Source: Melanopsichium pennsylvanicum (Eukaryota > Basidiomycota > Ustilaginomycetes > Ustilaginales). From it: 64,000 nucleotides of DNA. The notes under the pieces were generated by a model that saw only the letters and a program-made list of their open reading frames with translations, was not told where the DNA came from and did not search any database. The position numbers were made by a program, and so were the translations under genes. The stretch covers positions 372,001-436,000 of the forward strand of contig OAPG01000018.1 of assembly GCA_900208305.1 (NCBI GenBank), written 5' to 3'. Of this stretch, positions 33,381-42,129 are shown piece after piece (position 1 is the stretch's first letter; every line of letters starts with the position of its first letter).

Positions 33381-34084
33381 GATTTTTTTTTCGCGTTTGA
33401 AAGAGTGACAAGGAAGAAGGGGAAAATTGTCTAAGTTGTCAACGATTGGTGGTGAAAGTGAAAAGAAAAGGACGGCGACGAGATGGTGGCTTGGCTCGGT
33501 TATGTATCATCACACCTACATCCGAGGCCTGACCTCTTCTCCCAGGTATTGAAACACCTGTTCTGCGAATCTTCATCTCATTCTCGACGTATCCATTACT
33601 CATGGCTCACCAGGCCTCTGTGAGTACCTGTAGCTTGCCATACAGATCACACTTAAGTTTGATCATTCAGGTGTCAAGCGGTTACTTCAGGTGTCAAGCG
33701 GTTACCGGAATCATGCCGTTGCCGGTGCCACCTTCCGGCACCGTGCGCGTCGAAGCTGCCCCTTTGCTCGTGATAGGATGCAATATTTTTGCGCTTTTCC
33801 TCCCGCGTGCCTCGTGAGGTGGCTCGAGGTTGAGCGTTTTCCCTCTCTCACCGCCTATTGAACTTGAGACTCATCACGTCGCAGGTCTGTTCCCGCTACC
33901 CTTTCATATCTGAAACACACCGCGGCCATCCATGCGAGCTGTCAAACGTCTTTGTTGTGTTCATTCGGGTATTCTTCTGCTTTCAGTATGGGCCCACAGG
34001 CGCCGATGACGGTAATTGCGCAGGGTGATACTCGGTGGCACCCCCATGGTGGATAGACCTAGGCACATATTGATACGAGTTAGG
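33381..34084. promoter_or_regulatory. Upstream region of the HSDL2-like gene, 704 bp
   Basis: Between two minus-strand genes. It contains a perfect 2 x 20-bp tandem duplication (33666-33705) and just after it a GC-rich inverted repeat (CGGTGCC at 33723-33729, GGCACCG at 33737-33743). No protein-like frame is convincing. Confidence 0.5.
33666..33705. repeat. Perfect 20-bp tandem duplication
   Basis: The 20-base unit beginning TTCAGGTGTC is present twice in a row without a mismatch (33666-33685, 33686-33705), about 290 bp upstream of the HSDL2-like start codon. Confidence 0.95.
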
Positions 34085-35305
34085 TTACTGTTGCGTGGGA
34101 AACGCCATCACGGTTCTGCCCTGAGGTTGCTGTTGTTCCCTCTGACTGTTCCGGAAAGCCTCCAATCGCGCCTTCAAAGCCGGATCCAGTACATGATCAC
34201 CCTTGAGTTGATTGCCCAGCGTCAACCAACCCTTCCTCACATTATGCTTTCTTCCGAACAGTTCCACCTTTCGCCCACCGGGACAAAGTCGCTCGATGAT
34301 TGAATACAATTCATCCGGCTTGCGAGAGGTGTCGCGTACTTCAGATACGATCACATCTGCGTTGATGCCTTGATGAAGCCACTCTGGCAGTGGAGGAGGG
34401 ACGCCAGCTGCTCGACTGCCGATGTAGCATTGGGCTGAGTTGGTCACTGGTTTGCTTTCCACGTCCCTGTCAGGAATAGTGCGGACCTTTGCGCCAACGA
34501 GGCAATGCTCTTTTGTGTGATTGAGGTGATGTCCAGTTCGACCCGTGCGGATTAGACGCTGGGTTTGACCCACCTTGACCCAGATCAACTCATCAATTCT
34601 CGTATATCCCCAGTGTGCCAGTAGTTGACGACCGAGTTCCATCGCTCGGCCGGTGGTCCAGAGGAATATCAGACCTTCGTCTTGAAGGACGGGCACGGGC
34701 ATCGCTCGCATGTCGTCGTCGCTCATCGTTCCGTATGGCAAGCTCATGTGAATGTCCCACGGAGGGTCGGCGAGGATAACATCGAAATTGCCCAGCATAG
34801 AGTAGTCGAATGCTTTCAAGTCGCAGTCGATCCATTGCGCTTCCCTCTCGCCTTCTCCCGGGTCCCGGACCCATTGATTGAATCCATGCTCTCTCAGCGT
34901 CCTTGAAGGATGAATCAAGCCGATTTGCCTTGCTTCTTCAGATTCAGCTTCGTAGGGATGGCGAGGATTGTTCGTGATGAATTGGAAAGGTGGGTAAGGG
35001 AGGGATGTGTCCAATTCGAAATGAAGATATTTGCAAGACGAGGTCCTGTGACAGGTGTTGAGGTAGCTGCAGTGACCGTAGGATGGGTCTGTTTGCGGGT
35101 ATAGAACTGGCTTGAAATGCAGATATTGACAAGATGTAGGACTAGAACAGGTGTCGCGAGTCAGAGATGTGCAGAATGGTTGATATCGGTTGTCGCTTGA
35201 ATGCATTAGACAGGTTAGAAGGCGCTGTTTAGCTGTCGGTGCCGATAGGAAAGTGCGGGTGATGGCGGTGACCACGTCTTCTTCGGAGAGTTTCTGATTC
35301 GACAT
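34085..35305 (-). CDS. METTL3: METTL3/Ime4-type mRNA N6-adenosine methyltransferase
   Basis: An intronless 406-residue protein. Two N-terminal CCCH fingers have Cys45, 53, 59, His63 and Cys79, 85, 91, His95, matching the RNA-binding zinc-finger pair of METTL3 (CSYLNTC, CKYLHFELD). The methyltransferase domain carries the catalytic DPPW at 180-183, then DIHMSLPYGTMSDDDMRAM, LIFLWTTGRAMELGR, IDELIWVKVGQ, RTGRTGHHLNHTKEHCLVG, DVIVSEVRDTSRKPDELY and KVELFGRKHNVRKGWLTLGNQL, in the family's usual order. A short extra segment (about 285-315) sits between HCLVG and DVIVSEV. The long N-terminal helical leader of animal METTL3 is largely missing. Family knowledge: METTL3 is the SAM-binding catalytic subunit that methylates mRNA at RRACH sites with METTL14, and Ime4 controls meiosis in yeast. 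It is divergent from the tail-anchored protein gene. Confidence 0.95.
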   Translation of the reverse strand: MSNQKLSEEDVVTAITRTFLSAPTAKQRLLTCLMHSSDNRYQPFCTSLTRDTCSSPTSCQYLHFKPVLYPQTDPSYGHCSYLNTCHRTSSCKYLHFELDTSLPYPPFQFITNNPRHPYEAESEEARQIGLIHPSRTLREHGFNQWVRDPGEGEREAQWIDCDLKAFDYSMLGNFDVILADPPWDIHMSLPYGTMSDDDMRAMPVPVLQDEGLIFLWTTGRAMELGRQLLAHWGYTRIDELIWVKVGQTQRLIRTGRTGHHLNHTKEHCLVGAKVRTIPDRDVESKPVTNSAQCYIGSRAAGVPPPLPEWLHQGINADVIVSEVRDTSRKPDELYSIIERLCPGGRKVELFGRKHNVRKGWLTLGNQLKGDHVLDPALKARLEAFRNSQREQQQPQGRTVMAFPTQQ

Positions 35306-35812
35306 GTTGAAGAGATTGGCTACATATCACTGCGTACGAAGCTTCTGAACGCAGCGGTCAATTCCTGCTGAGTCCCTGCAACCCCAAAGGGATAGCTAAG
35401 ATGAGCAGCGCGGTCGAATCGAGTCGAGAAATGTAATTGAAGCAATTGACATGAACGGTGAAACTGATTTGGTGGGACCCTGAATTCCTCCACGCGCCTG
35501 CAAACCTGCAGTCCTTGTTCTTTCCGCGCGAGAATAGCCAAGAACAGCCTCAAAGCGGGGCTCCGGTTGTATAAGCCGACCTATTCAACCAGTCCACACA
35601 ATTCTAGCTCGCTCTCTCTCCTCATCGTCGTACACGCACAGACGTGTGAAAGCTCGGTCATCGGCAAGAGCAATCCTTCTCTCGCTCGTTGCTTTTAGTC
35701 ACTCCCACATCTTCTCCGCCGTCCTCGTCGAGGTCTTATCAAATCCTTTCAGACTAATTCATACATCTCAGCGGCAAGCAAGGCTGCCTTTCGCAGTCAA
35801 ATTCGACACGAG
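35306..35812. promoter_or_regulatory. Divergent promoter region METTL3-like/tail-anchored protein, 507 bp
   Basis: A spacer between two divergent starts. A short minus-strand frame (35320-35553) just upstream of the METTL3-like ATG has no recognisable content. The plus-strand side is pyrimidine-rich, consistent with a leader. Confidence 0.5.
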
Positions 35813-37855
35813 ATGTCGGTGCCCGACAGCAACTCCCCCGCTTTCGCAGGCACCCGTGCAAATCAGTTAACCACGTCCTCTGACGACTTCTTCCTCTCGC
35901 AGCCTATTTCAGCATCAGCGTCCGATCTCAAGCGACCGGCTTCTGCAGCGTCGTCTAACGATGACAGCCAGACCCTCTCCCGTACCAAGACCGCAAAGGC
36001 CCACTACGGAAAGGCTGCACGAGCTTTCCTCGCCAAGGATTTGCAAACAGCTCTCATCCACAGTCAACATGCTGTGGACCTACTCTCCTCCTCAAGCCAG
36101 CTCGGTAGCAGCCTCACCGCATCCTTACTTCTCAACGATACTGATCTCGATGTATCGAAGCTCATCGAAAAGGTCGCTATCCTTCGCCTCACCGTTTTCA
36201 CCCAAGTGTATACGGACAAGCAGAACTCACCTTCGATCCGCGACAAACTCACACATGTAAAGTCGCAATCTGTCTCCGATGCTGCAGGTATAGACCGTAT
36301 TGTCTTGTTGCTGTTTAAGCAACCTCAGAGCCTCATAAGCCACCTTTGGTTCGAGGCGCTCCGTTTGTGCTCCCAGACCTCGGGCGACTCTGACGCTCCC
36401 TCGCTCGACCCGACCCCGGAAACCATTCATCTCGCAATCGAGCTTCCCGCCTCCGTCATATCGTCTGCCGTCCTCGCCGCGCTACGTCTCGACGCAATCA
36501 ATCCCGCCGCACGCACCGGCACCAATGCTGCGCGATTGATCGCCGAATGGTACCTCGCCTCCTTTTCCTCTGCTTTCGGCGCCTCTCCCCCGACACCAAA
36601 AGCTACCGCAGCATATGAGAAGATCGTCGGGCTTTACTCGTTGCATGTCTTGGCGAGTAGATTGGGCGAGTGGGAGTACGCCAGGGAGTTTGTCGGCTAC
36701 TCGAGTCTGGCTGAGTCGGTCAAGTTCGGATTGCTGGAGCAGATCAATGAGGCGCAGGCTCATTTGGGAGGACAAATGGAAAGGGAGCAGGAGGCGATCG
36801 CAAATGCCAAGAAAGCGTACGACCAGGAAAAGGCAAAGCGCGCAGACGAAGAGAAGAAAGCCAAGGAGGCTGCGGCTGCGGCTCCGGTGACGAGCAGTAA
36901 AGGCAGGAGTAAGGTGGGTCGCAAGGACCAGGGCATCGCCTCAAGCATCGGGAACTTCTTGACCAGGAAGGAAGATGCCGAAACCGACCATGCGGCTACG
37001 GGAGCAAGTATGCCAGTCGCGACTGGATCGAGGTCCGAATCATCTGGCTCAGGGTCTGAAGCAGGCTCGCGATCGCGCAGGCAGCGAAGCCAGTCACCGA
37101 CCTACTTTTCTCCTCGCAACGGCAATGGCACTGGAGAGTCGAGCTCAAGCTCTTCTCCCAGTCCGGCCCTATCCCCCGGTTCATCCCGTAGTCTTGACTC
37201 GTCTTCCAAACAGGCATCTTGTGTGGTTCCAAAGGAAGATTCGGGACAAGAACGTCGCTCGGTCCGTCGCTCCAGCTCGTCACGCTCTTCCGACTACGAC
37301 GGAGGAAACGAAAGCAGCACATCCGCAGCCTCAAATCACTCTCGTACATCTTCACGAATCGGTTCTACCGAGACCAGCTCCACCAAGGACTACGCTCGTG
37401 GGTTTAAAGATGATACTAGCTATGCGTCCACCCGCGCTCATCTCTCAAGGTATATGGAGGGTGACCATGATCACCTGACCTCTTCGAATAGACGGGCCAC
37501 AGAGCGTGAGGTTGCACCTCGCTCGACATCCAGTTCAAGCCATTGGTTTTTGTCGACGATCAGCGCCGTGTTTGATTTCCGCAAAACCATTTCGACACGG
37601 AACATGCTCATGACTGCGATTGTCATGATGCTCGTCTTCTACCGCGTGGCGGTGAGACAGCGTGCGAACAGCAGCACTGCCAAACTGGATGCGGGTACAG
37701 GCAGGAGGAATGCTGCTGCTCGAGACGCAAGGAGCAAACTCGTGGGAAAGAAAGGTGCTGGTAGCGGAGGCTTGATCGGATTCAACTGGCTCTTTGTCAT
37801 CTGGACGAAAGTGCTGGGTACCATAAAGATGGGGACACAGGTGACGTATCTTTGA
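35813..37855 (+). CDS. Tail-anchored helical protein, possibly Pex26-like peroxin
   Basis: An intronless 680-residue protein from the ATG at 35813. After a Ser-rich leader, the region 60-320 is all-helical and TPR-like (AHYGKAARAFLAKDLQTALIHS). It is followed by a charged coiled coil (about 315-360) and a long Ser/Arg-rich disordered region (about 370-580). A hydrophobic anchor lies at about 597-613, with a short basic tail that ends in a second hydrophobic stretch and MGTQVTYL. A soluble helical domain plus a C-terminal membrane anchor with a short distal tail is the layout of fungal Pex26 (yeast Pex15), the peroxisomal anchor of the Pex1/Pex6 AAA complex. The assignment rests on architecture and resemblance of the N-terminal helix and C-terminal end, so it is tentative. 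An unrelated tail-anchored protein is possible. Confidence 0.55.
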   Translation: MSVPDSNSPAFAGTRANQLTTSSDDFFLSQPISASASDLKRPASAASSNDDSQTLSRTKTAKAHYGKAARAFLAKDLQTALIHSQHAVDLLSSSSQLGSSLTASLLLNDTDLDVSKLIEKVAILRLTVFTQVYTDKQNSPSIRDKLTHVKSQSVSDAAGIDRIVLLLFKQPQSLISHLWFEALRLCSQTSGDSDAPSLDPTPETIHLAIELPASVISSAVLAALRLDAINPAARTGTNAARLIAEWYLASFSSAFGASPPTPKATAAYEKIVGLYSLHVLASRLGEWEYAREFVGYSSLAESVKFGLLEQINEAQAHLGGQMEREQEAIANAKKAYDQEKAKRADEEKKAKEAAAAAPVTSSKGRSKVGRKDQGIASSIGNFLTRKEDAETDHAATGASMPVATGSRSESSGSGSEAGSRSRRQRSQSPTYFSPRNGNGTGESSSSSSPSPALSPGSSRSLDSSSKQASCVVPKEDSGQERRSVRRSSSSRSSDYDGGNESSTSAASNHSRTSSRIGSTETSSTKDYARGFKDDTSYASTRAHLSRYMEGDHDHLTSSNRRATEREVAPRSTSSSSHWFLSTISAVFDFRKTISTRNMLMTAIVMMLVFYRVAVRQRANSSTAKLDAGTGRRNAAARDARSKLVGKKGAGSGGLIGFNWLFVIWTKVLGTIKMGTQVTYL

Positions 37856-38120
37856 TCGGACACATGGCCTTGTAATGCAAATGAGCTTACGATAGCGTTG
37901 AAGTCTGTTGCAGACGCATGTACAGTGAATTAAATCACTTTATAGCACGGCGCATGCGAAAAGTGGCCAAATGAATTGCCGTGAGGACCTCACTAAAGCA
38001 TCATCCAGTGTGAGACAAATAAAAAAGGTGTAAGATCGTCTCACGGGAACAAAGTCTCATTTTTCCTCACGAAGCTATTACAGTATGTGTATTTTGATCA
38101 TCCCGGTGTGTGAGTGTGTG

Positions 38121-38150
38121 GTTTTTTTTGTTTTTTGTTTTTTTTTTTTT
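38121..38150. repeat. T-rich tract
   Basis: Runs of eight, six and thirteen T bases separated by single G bases, followed by an AT-rich patch. Confidence 0.85.
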
Positions 38151-38879
38151 AAATATAAATTTTGATTCTTATGGTTCTTTTTTTTGTGGTGAATTGAGAT
38201 TGAAAACAAGTTAGTTCTTTGTTTTAAATGTGCCGGACCACTTGAAAACAAAAGTCGGATTTGAATAACAAAGTAGGGCTCGGAGTACAGTAATTTGAAT
38301 TACAGCAAGCGCGTGGTTCATGCAGATCGCAACGCACGCAACACACAGCGGCAGGTCGGGGTGGCGGGAGTTACTGCTGTCACAATCAAGAATGCAGTCT
38401 AAAGCGGTTTCACTCGGTAAATTGTGGGCGCCTGCCGAACTTGCGCATGGTCGATCCTCCTCGACGACCATGGTCAAATGCATCCCATAAGTTACAAGAT
38501 ACCGTGTGTCATGGGAAAGTGTTACAAAATGGAAATGAAAATGAGAGAGGATTGGAGAGGTTGATCCGCGGTGCATAAGTGAAAGTCTCGGCGTCTCTCC
38601 GGTACTGCAACATTCGTTTTCAAGGCTTTCGACCAAGTGTCCATTTGTAAATGTAAATGAATAGGGTTGGCAAAGACACTCTTCTGTGAGGAGATGCCGA
38701 GAGGCTCATGCACGCCGCTTACCACCAAGCACACTTGTGTATGCATCTGTACGCACGAGGTTGCACTTTTCATCCCGTTCTCAAGCCACTTGAATTTCAC
38801 TCACGTTGTCTTCTCGAACCCATATTGGATGAGGCCGTTCTCTACAGTACCAGACGGACGGTCGCACAGATGAGCGTGC

Positions 38880-38894
38880 AAAAAAAAAAAAAAA
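38880..38894. repeat. A15 homopolymer
   Basis: Fifteen consecutive A bases in the gene-free stretch; no flanking target-site duplication was noticed. Confidence 0.9.
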
Positions 38895-39979
38895 CAAGGT
38901 ATCGTAGAAGGTGTCGTTGAGCGAGAAACAGGATCGGCGTGTTGCACGGCGCGTGTGTTTTGTATTGATTTGAAATTTCAAGTAGCGAGCGAGATGCTCC
39001 TCTCTGTGTTGTGTTGAAAACGCTACAAAAGCTGTGCGAAAATGGGAATTGTGACATGCCATACGTATGCCAGTTTGGTAAAACTAAGCCCACGCTGTCA
39101 ATCTCCCCTTTCTGAGTGTTACGACCTTCGCTTTTAGAGCCCTACTGTGTGTACTGTACCCTTTCGTGTTTTATCTGGTAGCTGCGCTCACATCAATCTC
39201 CGCTTCCTCCTCCCGAACCGACTTTGTCCTTGGATCAATATCATCCACCATCTCCACCTTCAATCTCCTTTATCTCTTGTCCCTTCTCTCCACTATCTCA
39301 TCTTCTATTTACCCCCTCCCTTGTTCGACCTAAACGTGTCGTTTCGCTTCATTTTCTTCAGCACATCACTTTTACAGAGCGAGGAACATCCTTCGATACT
39401 CATCCTTTCCTCTGATCCTGCTGGCAAGATCGCACCAAGAAACACTGGCACGCCGTACTCGCAATTCGATCTCGACGTCTCTCTCCCACCCTCTCCCCCT
39501 CCCCCCCCCCATCCATCGCCGTACACGCTCCTTTTCGACCCATTTTTCTGGTATCAACTTCACCTATACTTGCTTCATTTGCTGCTGCCTTGGACTCCAG
39601 CTAGATCAATCCCTCACCTTTCGCTAGCTCGCGCGTCGTAGTGTCTATTCAGGACGTAATATATAGCCGGATCTGCTTTGTTTGCATTGGACTGACACTT
39701 CATCCTGCTCAGGCTAAACCCTACAAACGAGTCTCATCACAACCTGAGCAACTCGCACTTCGATTGGGGTTCCCGCATCCACAGCGCTGCTTCTAGGGCG
39801 TGACCATTATCTACCAAGCTACTCGCTATAATCTTTGACCAAAACGCGAATTCTCAATCATCTAATAGGTCTTAATCAGTCACCTAGTGCCTACGCTTCT
39901 CAGAAAATTGGAGAGTGCTTCATCCAGCAAAAGACCACTTCGCTTTCTTCAGGCTGTCTTCGCTTTCGCAACAACCACC

Positions 39980-41629
39980 ATGGAGCTTCAACGCGACAGG
40001 CCCCGCGGCTTTGTCAAGCATGTCGTCCGTCAAGCCATTGTGGTGGCGCGCACCACTACAACTGCAACCTCGTCAGCTTCACAAGGAGCAAAGACGTCAA
40101 CCGCCATTGAGCGAGCACAAACCTCTTCTCTCAAGGCACCCACCGTCGCCATTTTGCTCGGCGTATTTATCGGCGTCTTCATCCTCTTCGTGCTCATCGG
40201 CATCACATGCAAGTTTGCCAATCGACCTAGCAACGACAGTCGACCTCAACACTATGCCAAAACTATGTACCAGCCATCAGCGGCTGGTTACGGCTCAAAA
40301 ACTGCCGGTCAAGGCGGTGGCTCGTACCGGCCCAACGATTCGATGCACGATGTGTCCAATCTCAAGGCTGGTCTGCTTGACTCAGCTCAGCCTATGGGTC
40401 GAGGTGGACGTTACGAGGAAGCCGATGACTCTCTTGGCAGCTCCAACGGTATAGGCAATGGCAACACACCACATGCACCCAATGGAGGCTTTGGCATGAT
40501 TTCCAGCAACAGCGCAAGCAGTTTCAGTGGCAGCGACTCCCACCGATTCGGCCCTTCCCGTGGCGGACACGCCCGAGGAGCAAGCAGCGGAGTCGAACTT
40601 CCCGGCCCTGCAGCCTCGGCCACCTTTCGACGTAACGTTTCCGGATCCCACCCGCCCATCCACTCGCCCAACGATGAATCTTACGACTCGCCAAACTCGG
40701 CAAACGGTCTCGTCTCGGCCTCCATCATGCCTGACGGCTCCGGGTTCCGACCAGGTCAGATCTTTGATCATGCCACGGGCGCTCCAAAAGCGTCGGCTGA
40801 AATGCGGGATCATGGCAACTCGTATTTTGGAGCACCTCCAGCAGGTTTGCTCCCACGTGGTGGCAGTCTTGTACAGCACAATTCCCAACAAAGACCCTAT
40901 GCACGCGGACCACCTCCAGCAAGTTCCAAGAACAGAAGATCGAGGTATGGGCAAGGTGCGCTGTCATCGTCCGCGGACACGGCCGCATCGAGGAGGAGCA
41001 GAATCGACAGCATCGGTCCTGGAACATATAGGAAATCCATGTTCTTGCCTCCTGACCAGGAGGCGATGCCCAAAGATGGCTTTGTGGGTGGATCGCAGGT
41101 AAGGAGGACCACGACCGATCAGAGTGACGTTAGCGCCAAGTTGCGCAGGGTTGAAAGTATCGGCAAGGGGGATCCGAGAAGGTCCAGTCGGTACAATCCG
41201 AACCAGAGGAGCAGTAGGATCCCGACGATGATGGTACCCGAAGAGGACTATCCGTCAACAAGTGCGATTGGTCACTGGGATGGGTTGCCTAGCGTGAGCG
41301 ATGGTTTGTTGTCAGGAAATCAGGGTGGTTGGGACAGCGGGAGGAGATCGCCTTACGTTACGAGCTCCAACGGCTCCAACTGCCCATTAGGGCCATTGGG
41401 CCCCAATGACCTTAGTGTGCAACAACAGCAACAGCAGCAGGATTTGATCGGGGGTGGGGTCAGGATGATGGCATATGGAGCTGGGTTTGGGAATCCGATG
41501 CCAAGACCGGGTATGGCAATCACTTCCATCTCGACTCCAAGCTCATTTGCTCAAGCGGCGCCATTGGGCGCTGGACTGGGGAGAGGCACGGAGGCGTCAA
41601 ACCACGCAGCGTCGAGGCAGATTGTGTAG
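39980..41629 (+). CDS. Single-span Ser/Gly-rich membrane protein, unknown function
   Basis: The protein has 549 residues from the ATG at 39980, which sits in an ACCACCATGG context. The open frame upstream to 39887 starts at a GTG and is rejected. A short N-terminal part with a Thr/Ser-rich segment (about 25-50) precedes one strong span at about 54-78 (VAILLGVFIGVFILFVLIGI). The remaining ~470 residues are presumably cytosolic and disordered: Ser, Gly, Asn and Arg-rich with a Gln run near 510. The layout is that of fungal single-pass sensor or cortical proteins with a long disordered tail, but no WSC domain or signal peptide is visible. I do not recognise the family. Confidence 0.72.
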   Translation: MELQRDRPRGFVKHVVRQAIVVARTTTTATSSASQGAKTSTAIERAQTSSLKAPTVAILLGVFIGVFILFVLIGITCKFANRPSNDSRPQHYAKTMYQPSAAGYGSKTAGQGGGSYRPNDSMHDVSNLKAGLLDSAQPMGRGGRYEEADDSLGSSNGIGNGNTPHAPNGGFGMISSNSASSFSGSDSHRFGPSRGGHARGASSGVELPGPAASATFRRNVSGSHPPIHSPNDESYDSPNSANGLVSASIMPDGSGFRPGQIFDHATGAPKASAEMRDHGNSYFGAPPAGLLPRGGSLVQHNSQQRPYARGPPPASSKNRRSRYGQGALSSSADTAASRRSRIDSIGPGTYRKSMFLPPDQEAMPKDGFVGGSQVRRTTTDQSDVSAKLRRVESIGKGDPRRSSRYNPNQRSSRIPTMMVPEEDYPSTSAIGHWDGLPSVSDGLLSGNQGGWDSGRRSPYVTSSNGSNCPLGPLGPNDLSVQQQQQQQDLIGGGVRMMAYGAGFGNPMPRPGMAITSISTPSSFAQAAPLGAGLGRGTEASNHAASRQIV

Positions 41630-42129
41630 CTACAGTACACTGAATTCGTTCTTTCTTATTGGGGCTCACTACATACCTTGCAATGCATTCGTTCTTATTC
41701 GTAAGTGTGAAAGGAAAAGTAGTGTGAAAGGAAAAGTAGTGTGAAAGTAACAGAAAGAGAGAGCTACCAAGATTGGCGCTGTGAAATGATGAGTAGTGCA
41801 AGCGGGAATTGAATGCAATGAGCTCCTTGGAATGTCGGATTGAGCGTAGCTGGTGGGAACAAGTGTGCAGAATTGCGCGCCAAATTGTGATTTTTGATGG
41901 TTGGACAAATTTGAGCCGTGTCATGCACGAGTGGGCTGCATGCAGCTCTTATGTCTCTGGTGGCTGTCATCACAACATCACACTCAAAAGGTCACCATTC
42001 CCTCTTCTTCCACTTTCATCTAGCCCTTTGATCCCTTTCTCAACAGTCTATCTATACCCTTTCCACTTATCAGCATGCCAAGTGATCAATAAGCTACTCA
42101 CCAAGCAGTGACAATCTTCATCCATCAAA
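41630..42129. promoter_or_regulatory. Upstream region of the F-box/WD40 gene, 500 bp
   Basis: Between two plus-strand genes. It contains a 17-bp tandem repeat (41705-41747) and, nearer the F-box gene, a pyrimidine-rich stretch (about 41995-42090) typical of a leader. Confidence 0.5.
41705..41747. repeat. 17-bp tandem repeat, 2.5 copies
   Basis: The unit GTGTGAAAGGAAAAGTA occurs at 41705-41721 and 41722-41738, followed by GTGTGAAAG as a partial third copy. Confidence 0.92.

Larger units (their letters stand above)
37856..39979. other. Longest gene-free stretch, 2.1 kb, homopolymer-rich
   Basis: Between two plus-strand genes. It contains T/G-rich runs (38121-38150), an A15 tract (38880-38894) and, from about 39230 to 39610, a strongly pyrimidine-rich stretch on the plus strand including long C runs near 39495. 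The pyrimidine-rich part probably belongs to the promoter or leader of the downstream gene. Frames such as 39147-39641 (plus) are low-complexity artefacts. I see no RNA gene or mobile element. Confidence 0.5.

Noticed and set aside
39147..39641. 164-codon plus-strand frame in the gene-free stretch
   Set aside because: The protein is a Ser/Pro/Leu string produced by a pyrimidine-rich tract. It starts just before that tract and resembles no family; probably leader sequence of the next gene.
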